A stretch of DNA of 64,000 nucleotides from Roseiarcus sp963767245 (GTDB lineage Bacteria; Pseudomonadota; Alphaproteobacteria; Rhizobiales; Beijerinckiaceae): the NCBI GenBank assembly GCA_963767245.1, contig CAVYDG010000013.1, positions 124,001 to 188,000 on the forward strand, written 5' to 3'. Positions 20,343 through 29,230 of the stretch are shown piece by piece (the first letter of the stretch is position 1; each line of letters starts with the position of its first letter). Under the pieces are notes generated by a model. It ran no database searches. It saw nothing but the letters and a program-made list of their open reading frames with translations, and was not told where the DNA came from. Made by a program: the position numbers and the translations under genes.

Positions 20343-21108
20343 TCACGACGCCGACTTGACGGCGGCCGGCTCGACGACGCGCCGAACCGCCGCTCGCGCG
20401 CCGCATATTGATCGAGCGCGGAGACGAAAGCCGCGTCGTCGAAATCAGGCCACAGGATCGGCAGGAAGACGAGTTCGGCATAGGCCGTCTGCCAGAGCAG
20501 GAAATTCGACAGGCGCATCTCGCCCGAGGTGCGGATGACGAGATCGGGATCGGGAAGGCCGGCCGTATCGAGCCGGTCAGCCAGATCGTCCTGCCCGATC
20601 GTCTGCGGCGTCGAGGCGCCCGTCACGAACGTCGATCGCGAGGCGCCGCGCCGCCTCGACGATCTCCTGCCGGGCGCCATAGTTGAAAGCCACCGTCAGC
20701 GTAAGCCCGCGATTGCCGGCCGTCAGCATCTCGGCCTCGTCGATCAGCGCCACGATGTCGGGCGCGAGATTGTCCCGTTCGCCGATGATCCTGCACCTTG
20801 ACGCCGTTGGCGTTGAGCTCGGCGAGGTCGTTGCGGATGAACCGCTTGAGCAGCCCCATCAGCATCGCCACTTCCTCTGGCGGGCGGCTCCAGTTCTCCG
20901 ACGAGAAGCTGTAGATGGTCAAGAACTGCACGTCGTGCTCGATCGCCGAGCGGACGGCCCGGCGGACCGCCTCGACGCCCCGCCGGTGGCCTTCGAACCG
21001 CGGCAGGCCGCGCGCCTGCGCCCAGCGGCCGTTGCCGTCCATGATGATCGCGACATGGGCCGGCTTTCGAGCCGTCCTGGGATCAAGATTGGGGCGGGAA
21101 TAATGCAT
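20343..21108 (-). CDS. uppS: Undecaprenyl diphosphate synthase, at least three frame breaks
   Basis: Cis-prenyltransferase that makes the C55 carrier for peptidoglycan and O-antigen. Pieces read HVAIIMDGNGRWAQARGLPR (catalytic aspartate), HRRGVEAVRRAVRSAIEH, LTIYSFSSENWSRPPEEV, then after a shift near 20790 LTLTVAFNYGARQEIVEAAR, after a shift near 20640 PDPDLVIRTSGEMRLSNFLL, and near the end WPDFDDAAFVSALDQYAARE. After a last shift near 20370 the chain ends VVEPAAVKSAS with a TGA at 20343. The start MHYSRPNLDP at 21108 lies 28 bases after frr. Confidence 0.9.
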
Positions 21109-21136
21109 GATGGCCTCGGACAATGAGTGCGATCGC

Positions 21137-21704
21137 CTAGACCTGCATGATTTCCTTTTCCTTCGCGGCGAGGGAGGCGTCGATCTCGTGGATGGCCTGA
21201 TCGGTCGCCTTCTGCACTTCCGCCTCCTGGTGCTTTTCGTCGTCCTCGCTGATCGCGTGCTCCTTCAAGAGCTTCTTGAGGATGTCGAGGCCGTCGCGGC
21301 GCACGTGCCGCACCGCCACCCGCGCGTCCTCGCTATATTTGTGCGCGATCTTGACCATTTCCTTGCGCCGCTGCTCGTTCAGTTCGGGAATGCGGATGCG
21401 CAGAACCGTGCCCTCGACGGTCGGGCTGAGGCCGAGATTGGCGTCACGGATCGCCTTGTCGACCGCCTGGACCATACTCTTATCCCATACCGAGACGGAG
21501 AGCGCGCGGGGCTCGGGAACGCTGATCGTCGCCACCTGGTTGATCGGCATCCGTTGGCCGTAGGCCTCGACTTGCACCGGCTCGAGCAGGCTCGCGCTCG
21601 CCCGGCCGGTGCGCAGTCCGCCGAGTTCGTGCTTCAAGCGTCGCGTGGGCGGCCTGCATGCGGCGTTTGAGTTCGGCAAGGTCGAATTGAGGCAATTGCG
21701 CCAT
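21137..21704 (-). CDS. frr: Ribosome recycling factor, one frame break
   Basis: Splits post-termination ribosomes together with EF-G. The N-terminus MAQLPQFDLAELKRRMQAAH starts at 21704. Near 21640 the frame shifts to HELGGLRTGRASASLLEPVQ, then QVATISVPEPRALSVSVWDK and the C-terminal helix ending AAKEKEIMQV. About 188 residues in all, the normal size. No pyrH precedes it; instead an orphan small gene and glmS lie upstream on the same strand. Confidence 0.93.
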
Positions 21705-22138
21705 GTGCGTCCTATGAATTCAAGGCCGAATCGCGACGGCGACGCGCAAACCGCGCGGCCAAAGGGCGAGTCGGCGGCGATATTCCGCGCCCGGCGCCTC
21801 ATTAGCATAGCTTTCGGCCTCTGACAGCGCCCAAAGCGGAGGAGCGTCGGCAGCGGGCGCGTGGGGCGGCAAACAGGCGCCTGACAACGCGCGGCCTGCT
21901 CAATTCCGGGCTTCCTAAAGCCTCATGCCTGAGTTTCCATTTGCGGCTGCGGCTTGGCGGACCTGAGTCTTCGGCCTATCCCCGCTCGCCAAGATGACGG
22001 CTCGCGCCGAAGGTTGCAAGGCGAACGCGGTCCGCCAGCGCTGATAGGCAAGCCACAGGGTTGCGAGCGCGAAAGCGAAAAGCGCGCCGCGCAGGTCCGC
22101 CACGCGGCGCAAGAATGCGCTGCTTTAAACGCTTCCGG
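21705..22138. other. Intergenic region upstream of frr
   Basis: About 430 bases with no convincing gene, RNA or repeat. A 65-codon leftward frame starting with TTG at 22112 has one hydrophobic stretch but no ribosome-binding site and no family resemblance that I recognise. The frr promoter should lie here; I could not pick one with confidence. Confidence 0.5.
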
Positions 22139-22525
22139 CTAGGCTCCAGCGCCGAGAGGCGGAAAAGCTGCCGCCGCCAAGAACTGCTTGATATTGGCGG
22201 CGTCGGCGGAGCTGATTTGGTAGGGGGTCGAGCCATTGTGAGCCGGCGCGTTGGCGACAGTGACAGTAACTGTCGCAGCCCCCGGCGGTTGAGTGTCGTC
22301 GACCTGACACGTCAGAGTCGGGTGAAAAAAGATTATCGTCGTTGTGCAGGTCAGCGTATTCGCGCTCGCTCTGACCGCGTAAACGTCATAGCTGTCGGTG
22401 TGCGAAGCGCCACTCTCAGTTGTCAGAATGGCGATGCTGCCGGTGTCGGAGCCTGTCTTCGTGATTGTAATCGTGAAATCTGTCCCATCCTGGGAAGTGG
22501 AGTTTACGGTTACGGACAATGCCAT
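22139..22525 (-). CDS. Small beta-rich protein of unknown function
   Basis: 128 residues from the ATG at 22525, which has a strong GAGGAGG ribosome-binding site seven bases upstream and so decides the start. The sequence is rich in Thr, Ser and Val with alternating strand-like segments (ALSVTVNSTSQDGTDFTITI, GAATVTVTVANAPAHNGSTP) and ends in a helical tail NIKQFLAAAAFPPLGAGA. Two cysteines (TLTCT and TLTCQV) could form a disulfide. There is no signal peptide or membrane helix. I do not recognise the family. The pattern suggests a small immunoglobulin-like or lectin-like sandwich, which is inference. Confidence 0.65.
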   Translation of the reverse strand: MALSVTVNSTSQDGTDFTITITKTGSDTGSIAILTTESGASHTDSYDVYAVRASANTLTCTTTIIFFHPTLTCQVDDTQPPGAATVTVTVANAPAHNGSTPYQISSADAANIKQFLAAAAFPPLGAGA

Positions 22526-22620
22526 TTTGCGCCTCCTCGGGCTAAACGCAGGCAGCATAGCCTAGACGCGCGTCACCCCAAAGGATCGCTCGCATCGTCT
22601 CGGATTCCGAGCGGGACCGT

Positions 22621-24444
22621 CTACTCCACCGTCACTGATTTCGCCAGGTTGCGCGGCTGGTCGGCGTCCTTTCCCATGATGACAGCGGTGTGATAGGCGA
22701 GCATCTGGATCGGCGCGGCATAGACGATCGGGGCGAAATTGGCGCGCATGTCGGGCATGGCGAGGAAGTGCTCGATATCGACCGCGGCTTCCTCGGCGGC
22801 GCGCTTTTCGCCGATCAGTACGATCCGCCCGCCGCGCGCCGCGACCTCCTGCATGTTGGACACGATCTTCTCGAACACTGCGTCGCGCGGCGCGATGACG
22901 ATCACCGGCATCGCTTCGTCGACAAGCGCGATCGGCCCGTGTTTCAGTTCGCCGGCGGCATAACCTTCGGCATGGATGTAGCTCAATTCCTTGAGTTTGA
23001 GCGCGCCTTCGAGCGCCAGCGGATAGGCGGTGCCGCGGCCGAGGTAGAGCACGTCGCGCGCGCGGGCGACCGCATGCGCGAGCTTTTCGGCGGCGGGTTC
23101 GAGCTTCAGCGCTTCGGCCAGCAGGCCCGGCGTCGCGACGAGTTCGCCGAGCAGGGCGGCCTCGCCAGCCCCGTCGATGGTCCCGCGCGCCTTGCCGAGG
23201 CCGATGGCCAGCGCCGCCAGGGCGGCAAGCTGGCAGGTGAAGGCCTTGGTCGAGGCGACGCCAATCTCGGGCCCGGCGAGCGTCGGCGCGAGCGTGTCGG
23301 TCAAGCGGGCGACGCTCGAATCGGGCACGTTGACGACGCCGATCGTCTTCGATCCCCTCTCCTTCACATAGCGCAGCGAAGCGAGCGTATCGGCCGTCTC
23401 GCCGGATTGCGAGACGACGATCGTCAGGCCGCCGTCGTCGACCGGCGCCTCGCGGTAGCGGTATTCCGAGGCGACGTCGATCTCGACCGGCAGACGCGCA
23501 AAGCGCTCGATCCAATACTTGGCGGTGAGACCGGCCATGTAGGCGGTGCCGCAGGCGATGATCGAGACGCGCGTGAGCTTCGTCGGGTCGGCCGGCCAGG
23601 CGAACGGCTTGAGCCGCATCGCCGCCATGTCGACGTAATGGGCGAGGGTATGGCCGACAACCTCGGGCTGCTCGTGGATCTCCTTGGCCATGAAGTGGCG
23701 ATAATTGCCTTTTTCCGCCAGCAGGCTGCCGGCCGGGCTGCGCTGGATGCGGCGCTTGACCCGTCTCCCGTCGCGATCGCGAATGTCGGCGCCTTCGCGC
23801 GTCACCACTGCCCAGTCGCCCTCCTCGAGGTAGGCGATGCGGTCGGTGAACGGGGCGAGCGCGAGGGCGTCGGAGCCTAAAAACATCTCTCCGTCGCCGT
23901 AGCCGATCGCAAGCGGCGCGCCCTGGCGCGCGCCGATCAGGAGGTCGTCCTCGCCCACGAACAGGTAGACCAGCGCGAACGCGCCACGCAGTCGGCGAAG
24001 CGCGGCCTGAACCGCCTGCTCGGGCGTCTTGCCCTGAGCCAGCTCGTCCTCGACCGCGAACGCCGCGACCTCGGAATCGGTCTCGGTGGCGAAACGATAG
24101 CCCTTGGCGGCGAGTTCGTCGCGCAGAGCCTTGAAGTTCTCGATGATGCCGTTGTGAACGACTGCGAGCCGGGGCGAGGCGTGCGGATGGGCGTTGGCGA
24201 CGGTCGGCTTGCCATGCGTCGCCCAGCGGGTGTGGCCGATGCCGATCGCGCCGCCCAGCGGCTCGGCGGCGAGCTTGGCCTCGAGGTTCTTCAGCTTGCC
24301 CTCGGCCCGCCGTCGCTCGAGCCGGCCGTTGTCGAGCGTCGCAACGCCAGCGGAATCATAGCCGCGATATTCGAGGCGTTTGAGCGCATTCACGATCGGC
24401 CCGGCGACAGGACCGCGGCCCAAGACGCCGACAATGCCGCACAT
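22621..24444 (-). CDS. glmS: Glucosamine-6-phosphate synthase
   Basis: Makes glucosamine 6-phosphate from fructose 6-phosphate and glutamine, the entry to UDP-GlcNAc for peptidoglycan and lipid A. The start MCGIVGV at 24444 places the nucleophile Cys2 correctly and follows GGAGGGGG. The glutaminase domain has RLEYRGYDSAGV, GHTRWATHGKP and VVHNGIIENF. Two SIS sugar-isomerase domains contain IIACGTAYMAGL, VSQSGETADT, STKAFTCQLAALAAL and YLGRGTAYPLALEGALKLKE, with the C-terminal DQPRNLAKSVTVE. 607 residues with an intact frame. glmU is about 11 kb away rather than adjacent. Confidence 0.98.
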   Translation of the reverse strand: MCGIVGVLGRGPVAGPIVNALKRLEYRGYDSAGVATLDNGRLERRRAEGKLKNLEAKLAAEPLGGAIGIGHTRWATHGKPTVANAHPHASPRLAVVHNGIIENFKALRDELAAKGYRFATETDSEVAAFAVEDELAQGKTPEQAVQAALRRLRGAFALVYLFVGEDDLLIGARQGAPLAIGYGDGEMFLGSDALALAPFTDRIAYLEEGDWAVVTREGADIRDRDGRRVKRRIQRSPAGSLLAEKGNYRHFMAKEIHEQPEVVGHTLAHYVDMAAMRLKPFAWPADPTKLTRVSIIACGTAYMAGLTAKYWIERFARLPVEIDVASEYRYREAPVDDGGLTIVVSQSGETADTLASLRYVKERGSKTIGVVNVPDSSVARLTDTLAPTLAGPEIGVASTKAFTCQLAALAALAIGLGKARGTIDGAGEAALLGELVATPGLLAEALKLEPAAEKLAHAVARARDVLYLGRGTAYPLALEGALKLKELSYIHAEGYAAGELKHGPIALVDEAMPVIVIAPRDAVFEKIVSNMQEVAARGGRIVLIGEKRAAEEAAVDIEHFLAMPDMRANFAPIVYAAPIQMLAYHTAVIMGKDADQPRNLAKSVTVE

Positions 24445-24604
24445 CGAAGAAATCCCCCTCCAAATTGAACCGGACAACGGTTAGGCCAAGGGTCGGCGGC
24501 CGCACAAGTCACTTTCAATGAAGGAATGTTTCGGGGCGCCTGCCGGAGCGGGAATTGCGCCGACCGTCCCGTTCGGCTACCCATTACGATCGGAGGATGT
24601 TCTG

Positions 24605-25073
24605 GTGAGCCACGCGCCCCGGAAATCAGCGCTTGAGACGCGACCCGCGCGGCGGGGCCTTGCGTCGTTCCGGTCGGCCCTGACCGCCTTCGTCGTCGCG
24701 CTTTCGCTCGTCGTTCAGCTGATCGCCATGCCCTATTCGCAGGCGCTGGCCGGGCCGGCGATGGCGGGCTCCAACACAGCGGCGATCGCCGCCGATCTCA
24801 AGGCGGTTTTCGGCGACGCCGCAGGGTTCTGCGCCCATATCGGCGACAAGGGCGTACCCTCGCCGCAGGCGCCATGCAACCATTGCGACGACCAATGTCC
24901 ATTGTGCCGGTCTGTCGCTGAGGCGGCGACCTTTCGTCGCGCCGGACGTCCCGACGTTGCCAGTGCGCCCGAACGCTGCCCGCTACGCCATTGGCGCCGC
25001 GCCCGATTTTGGCGCGTTTTCCGCCTGCCCGGCTCAACGCAACCGCGCCCGCGCGCCTCCCCTCGCCGTCTGA
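24605..25073 (+). CDS. DUF2946-like secreted Cys-rich protein, one frame break
   Basis: First gene of the copper cluster. A GTG at 24605 with GGAGG eight bases upstream gives an N-terminal hydrophobic segment (TAFVVALSLVVQLIAMPYS) followed by a CxxCDDQCPLCR motif, typical of DUF2946 proteins found with bacterial copper genes. The frame breaks in the TTT at about 24931. Dropping one T continues as TFVAPDVPTLPVRPNAARYA and on to a stop at 25071-25073, so an indel is likely. The cysteine cluster suggests periplasmic metal binding; this is inference from motif and context. Confidence 0.7.
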
Positions 25074-25141
25074 CGATTCGTTCGCCGCGCACGCCATCCG
25101 GCGCGCGCGTGAGCTTGTTCAGACTCGAGGGTTTCCTTCCC

Positions 25142-26077
25142 ATGTCGTTCATTCAAATCCGTTCGGCCCGAGCCGCGCTCTCGGGCGCGGCCGCGGTCTT
25201 GTGGGTCACGCCCGCCTACCCCCACGCGGTCTGTGGCGCGCGCATCTTCCCGGCCACGCTGGCGATCGACGATCCCGGCGTCACGGACGAGCTCACGCTG
25301 CCGACTCTCAGTTATGTTCCCACCAACTCCGACGGCGCCCACGAGTGGGACGCGAGCTTCAGCTGGACCAAGACGATCACTCCCGGGCTCAGCGTCGTGA
25401 TCGGCTCCGGACCGACATGGGAACACCCAGGCGGCTACGGCTGGAACGCGCTCGACACCGAGCTGCAGTGGCAGGCGCTTTGCATCCCGGACGCCGAGTT
25501 CATGTTCAAGGTCGGCTTCGACATATCCTGGGCCGGAACCGGCACGGGAATGCTGGCGGGCTCCGGCGGGCAAAACACTTACTCTCCACTGGTGGACTTT
25601 GGTCTCGGCTTCGGAACGCTCCCGCCCGCCCTTAAGTACATGCGCCCATTCGCCATAACCGGCGAATTCAGCACGTCCACTCCCGGGCAGGACTACACCA
25701 ACGGCAGTCCCAACGTGTCCACGTTCAACTGGGGGTTCACCCTTCAATACAGCCTGCCTTACTTCAACGCGCAGGTGGCTTCGATCGACAACGACTTTCT
25801 CAAGCACCTGGTTCCGGTCGCCGAGTTCGCCTTCCAGACCCCGATCTATAATGGCGCTGTCGCCGGACAGACGACGACCGGCTACTTCCAGCCCGGCGCC
25901 GTCTACATAACCGACAAATGGCAGATCGCGCTTGAGGCCATGATCCCGATGACCGGCGCGACCGGTCATGGTGTCGGCGTGATCGGTTCACTTGATTTCT
26001 ATCTCGACGACATTGTCCCCGACACGTTCGGCCGACCGATCTTTCCGCACGGCCTTGGCATAGCGCCAGGCATCTGA
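25142..26077 (+). CDS. Putative outer-membrane or periplasmic protein of the copper cluster
   Basis: 311 residues from the ATG at 25142, with a signal-like N-terminus (RAALSGAAAVLWVTPAYPHA). The remainder alternates short strands with aromatic residues (DASFSWTKTITPGLSVVIGS, WGFTLQYSLPYFNAQVAS, WQIALEAMIPMTGATGHGVG), as in a small outer-membrane beta-barrel of about a dozen strands. The sequence has few cysteines (one just after the signal) and no metal motif that I can identify. It lies between the DUF2946 gene and copC, 18 bases before copC, so it is probably in the same operon. I do not know a named family for it; a role in copper or metal passage across the outer membrane is inference. 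Confidence 0.7.
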   Translation: MSFIQIRSARAALSGAAAVLWVTPAYPHAVCGARIFPATLAIDDPGVTDELTLPTLSYVPTNSDGAHEWDASFSWTKTITPGLSVVIGSGPTWEHPGGYGWNALDTELQWQALCIPDAEFMFKVGFDISWAGTGTGMLAGSGGQNTYSPLVDFGLGFGTLPPALKYMRPFAITGEFSTSTPGQDYTNGSPNVSTFNWGFTLQYSLPYFNAQVASIDNDFLKHLVPVAEFAFQTPIYNGAVAGQTTTGYFQPGAVYITDKWQIALEAMIPMTGATGHGVGVIGSLDFYLDDIVPDTFGRPIFPHGLGIAPGI

Positions 26078-26095
26078 CCTTAAGGAGTCTAAGCC

Positions 26096-26458
26096 ATGCG
26101 CATCTCTCCAAGAATCGCCGTATCCATTGCCTGCGCGCTCGCCGCGACCCAGGCCTTTGCCCACGCCCAGCTCGAAAAGTCGACGCCGCCGGTCGGCGGC
26201 ACGGTCGCCTCAGTCTCGGAAATCCGGCTCGAGTTCAGCGAGGGCGTCGAGCCCAAATTCTCGAAGGTCACCCTAGCCGGCCCGGGCGGCGGCGCGGTGT
26301 CCTTGGGATCCGCGACAACGGCAGCGGGCAACCAGGCCGTGCTGATCGTACCGATCCCGAAACCCCTGCCCGCCGGCGATTACAAGGTGCACTGGCAGGC
26401 GGTGTCAGTCGACACTCATCACACGCAGGGAACTTTCGAGTTCACCGTGAAGCCGTGA
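26096..26458 (+). CDS. copC: Periplasmic copper-binding protein CopC
   Basis: 120 residues with a signal peptide ending FAHA. Cleavage would leave His at or next to the N-terminus (HAQLEKSTPPVGG), the N-terminal histidine used in the Cu(II) site of CopC. The conserved LEFSEGVEPKFSKVTL strand and the C-terminal VSVDTHHTQGTFEFTV, with the Asp/His of the site, are present. The Met-rich Cu(I) loop of longer CopC proteins is absent. Followed by the PCu(A)C gene and copD. Confidence 0.92.
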   Translation: MRISPRIAVSIACALAATQAFAHAQLEKSTPPVGGTVASVSEIRLEFSEGVEPKFSKVTLAGPGGGAVSLGSATTAAGNQAVLIVPIPKPLPAGDYKVHWQAVSVDTHHTQGTFEFTVKP

Positions 26459-26516
26459 CCGCCGCGAAGGGCGCCGAAGGCCGAGTCAAGACATTACAAC
26501 TGGAAAGGATGGACCC

Positions 26517-26981
26517 ATGAGGCGTTCCTCAATTTTCGCGCTGACGCTCGCGCTCGTCGTCGGCGCCGCGCACGCGCTCGCGCAGGAGTTCAAGGCGGGC
26601 GACATCGTGATCTCGACGCCCTGGGCGCGCGCGACCCCGAAAGGCGCCGAGGTCGGGGGCGCCTATCTGACCATCCAGAACAAGGGCGCGACGCCCGACC
26701 GCCTGACCGGAGGCTCGGCGGATTTCGCCACCGTCGAGATCCATGAGATGAAATCGGAGAACGGCGTCATGGAAATGCGCGAGGTCACGGGCGGCCTCGC
26801 CATTCCCGCCCACGGCTCGGTCGGGCTCGCGCCCGGCGGCTACCATCTCATGTTGACCCACCTCGCTCATCCCCTGACGAAGGGCGACACCGTCAAGGCG
26901 ACGCTCAGTTTCGAGCGCGCCGGCCCGGTCGAGGTCGAGTTCAAGGTGGTCGGCGTCGGGGCCTCGGCAGCGGCGGCATGA
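26517..26981 (+). CDS. PCu(A)C-type periplasmic copper chaperone
   Basis: 154 residues with a signal peptide (SIFALTLALVVGAAHALAQ). The copper motif H-M-X10-M-X21-H-X-M is readable: the His and Met in EIHEMKSENG, the Met in VMEMREV and the HLM at GGYHLMLTHL. The family delivers Cu(I) to cytochrome oxidase Cu(A) or other cuproenzymes with Sco proteins; no Sco gene is visible here. The ATG at 26517 follows GGAAAGGA. It lies between copC and copD. Confidence 0.92.
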   Translation: MRRSSIFALTLALVVGAAHALAQEFKAGDIVISTPWARATPKGAEVGGAYLTIQNKGATPDRLTGGSADFATVEIHEMKSENGVMEMREVTGGLAIPAHGSVGLAPGGYHLMLTHLAHPLTKGDTVKATLSFERAGPVEVEFKVVGVGASAAAA

Positions 26982-27037
26982 AGGGCGGAGCCATGGGCGG
27001 GATGAAGATGTGACGGGCCGCGTGGCGGCGCGCGCGC

Positions 27038-27918
27038 GTGGCCGCTCTTGCCCTTTGCCGCTTCGCCCATTTTCTGGCTGCGATGCTGACGTTCGGCGCC
27101 AGCGCCTATCTTTGGCTCTACGCGCCTGAACGACTGACCCAAGCCCTGTCGCCGGCCATCCGGCGCCTGACGCTCATCGCCAGCGTCGTCGCTCTCCTCA
27201 CCGCGATTGTGTGGCTCGCGCTCGAAATCGGCCTCGATGGCCGACGACTGGAGCGCCGCCGTCGATCCCGGAGCGATCGGCGGCGGTCCTCACCGACACC
27301 GCCTTCGGCCATGCGTGGGCGCGCGCATCTCCTTCTGGCGGCGGCGCTCGTCGCCGTCGTCGTCTTCGGCCCGCGCGCCCGATGGGCGCCCGACGGCCGT
27401 CGCCTCGGGGGCGCTGCTGGCGAGCCTCGGCCTCGTCGGCCACGCGGCGATGCAGACCGGGGCCGAAGGGGTCCTGCATCGCGTGCAACCACAGCCGTCC
27501 ATCTTTTGACGACCGGGGCGTGGATCGGCGCCCTCGTTCCGTTCGCTGATGTGCCTTGGCGCCTACGAGCGCGGCGAACTGCGGCGCGAGGCGGTCATGG
27601 CGATGACCCGGTTTTCCTTCTCGCGGCCATTTCATCGTCGCGGCGATCGTTCTCACCGGCGCCGTCAATATCGCGCTGACCTCCGGCCGTCCGCCGATTC
27701 CGCCGGACACGCCCTACCGCGCGCTTCTGGACGTGAAGATCGTCGTCGTCGCGATCATGATCCTGTCCGCGGTCTTCAATCGCTATGTTCTCGCGCCGCA
27801 ACTCAAGCTGGACGCGTGGGCGCTTCCCGCTCTGCGCGCGACCAGCACAGCGGAAGTCGCGCTCGGGTGCGTCGCCATCGCCCTCGTCAGCGTCTTCGCG
27901 CTCTTCGATCCGGGGTGA
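27038..27918 (+). CDS. copD: Copper resistance membrane protein CopD, several frame breaks
   Basis: Inner-membrane partner of CopC, thought to move copper into the cytoplasm. A GTG start at 27038 gives LCRFAHFLAAMLTFGASAYL and IRRLTLIASVVALLTAIVWL. After shifts near 27235, 27320 and 27395 there are blocks HLLTTGAWIGALVPFA, GHFIVAAIVLTGAVNIALTS, DTPYRALLDVKIVVVAIMIL and AEVALGCVAIALVSVFALFD, ending in a stop at 27918. The blocks are collinear with a normal CopD of about 290 residues, so I read it as one gene with at least three indels. Confidence 0.82.
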
Positions 27919-28084
27919 GCCGCTACAACAACTCGGTCGTGTCCAGCCTAAAACCGCCAGAACCATAAGACATCGAGGCGATCACAAAATTGTGAAGGTC
28001 CCTTCCGGCGCGAGCTTTCCATCCGTTATAGGTATTCTTGCGCATGCCGCTCGCGGCCGTGTTTGGCGATACTGGCCACCAAAC

Positions 28085-29230
28085 ATGGCACCCTCCAACG
28101 CTCCAATCTTCGTCATCGGCTCGCCTCGCTCCGGCACCAGCATCCTCACCTGGTGCCTTGGGCAGCACCCCAACATTCTGCCACTCGAGGAGACCGGGTG
28201 GTTCAGCCGGTTGGCGCTGACGTTGCAGAGCTGTCACGAGGAGGGCTCGGCGCGCGGCGAGCGCTCCCAGCTTTCAGCCATGCAGATCAGCCGGGACCAA
28301 CTCTTCCAGACTGTTGGCGACGCCATCAACGCAATGATCCTCCGGCAGCGTTTAGTCTATGAAGCAGCGTGCGCGGAAATCGCGGAGGCTCGCGGCGCGG
28401 CGCCCCACCCCGCTTTCCTGCTGGCGCGAAATGGGAACGATCCGAAAGGGCGCTGGGTCGATGGCACGCCGGAATATTCGTTTTCGGCGTTTGCGCTGCG
28501 CGCTCTGTTTCCCGAGGCCCGCTTCATTCATATCTTGCGCGATGCGCGAGCGGTCGTGCGATCTCTGATGCGCTTCTCCGACTTGGCCGGATATCAATTG
28601 GTGAAGACGGAAGAGGACGCGTATCGATATTGGCTGCGCACCACTCGCGCCTGTGTCGCCGCCGGGCGCGCATTCGGCTCGGATGTCGTGCACCGGCTAC
28701 GCTATCGCGATTTGGTGGAAGCGCCCGATGCGTCGCTTCAGTCCTGTCTGGAATTCTTGGACGAGACGTACTCAGCCGATCGCCTGATGCCTCTCAAAGA
28801 GAAGATCAATAGCTCCAAGGTGCATGACGGCTTCGATCCTACGGACGAGCGCACCGACCCGGCGCTGCGCCAGGAGGCGCATGAACTCTTCGACGCGCTC
28901 AACGCCGAAGATCCTGCCCTTGTCGGCGCGGTGGAACTCTCGACGGAGCTGGAAATGCAATTTGTCGAGCGCGCCCATTTCATCGCCTGGGCCGAGTGCG
29001 AAATGACGCGACGGCAGGAAGCGGAGCGGCGGCTGGAGCGGGAATCAACCCGCCGAGGTTTCCGATTTTCAGGGGTCGCGGCGCACAGCGGCCGCTTTAG
29101 CGTTTTCGCTCTATTCGGCCCGGCGCATAGCGCTGGCCGCAATGTGCTGCGAAGCCGTGGGCTCGGTATTTTTCCGATCTTGCGGGACAGGCGACGTTGG
29201 CGCACCCTCCGCGCGAGGAGCCCGAGATGA
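28085..29230 (+). CDS. PAPS-dependent sulfotransferase family protein
   Basis: Transfers sulfate from PAPS to a hydroxyl or amine acceptor. The N-terminal PAPS 5'-phosphosulfate loop is IFVIGSPRSGTSILTW, and the 3'-phosphate motif is in FIHILRDARAVVRSLMRFS. WVDGTPEYSFSAFALRALFP and VVHRLRYRDLVEAPDASLQS are also typical. The ATG at 28085 places the P-loop near residue 10, as expected. The last 60 residues are Arg-rich and may not be conserved. The stop overlaps the oleate hydratase start as ATGA (29227-29230), so the two proteins are probably made together. The acceptor is unknown; a hydroxylated fatty acid or lipid is an inference from the neighbour. Confidence 0.82.
   Translation: MAPSNAPIFVIGSPRSGTSILTWCLGQHPNILPLEETGWFSRLALTLQSCHEEGSARGERSQLSAMQISRDQLFQTVGDAINAMILRQRLVYEAACAEIAEARGAAPHPAFLLARNGNDPKGRWVDGTPEYSFSAFALRALFPEARFIHILRDARAVVRSLMRFSDLAGYQLVKTEEDAYRYWLRTTRACVAAGRAFGSDVVHRLRYRDLVEAPDASLQSCLEFLDETYSADRLMPLKEKINSSKVHDGFDPTDERTDPALRQEAHELFDALNAEDPALVGAVELSTELEMQFVERAHFIAWAECEMTRRQEAERRLERESTRRGFRFSGVAAHSGRFSVFALFGPAHSAGRNVLRSRGLGIFPILRDRRRWRTLRARSPR

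Noticed and set aside
14246..21704. Mass pseudogenisation of the envelope operon
   Set aside because: The genes are essential, all pieces are collinear and motif-complete, and shifts are single-base in G/C runs; sequencing or assembly error is more likely.
21915..22112. 65-codon leftward frame with a hydrophobic stretch (TTG start)
   Set aside because: No ribosome-binding site, weak start codon and no family resemblance; left as intergenic.
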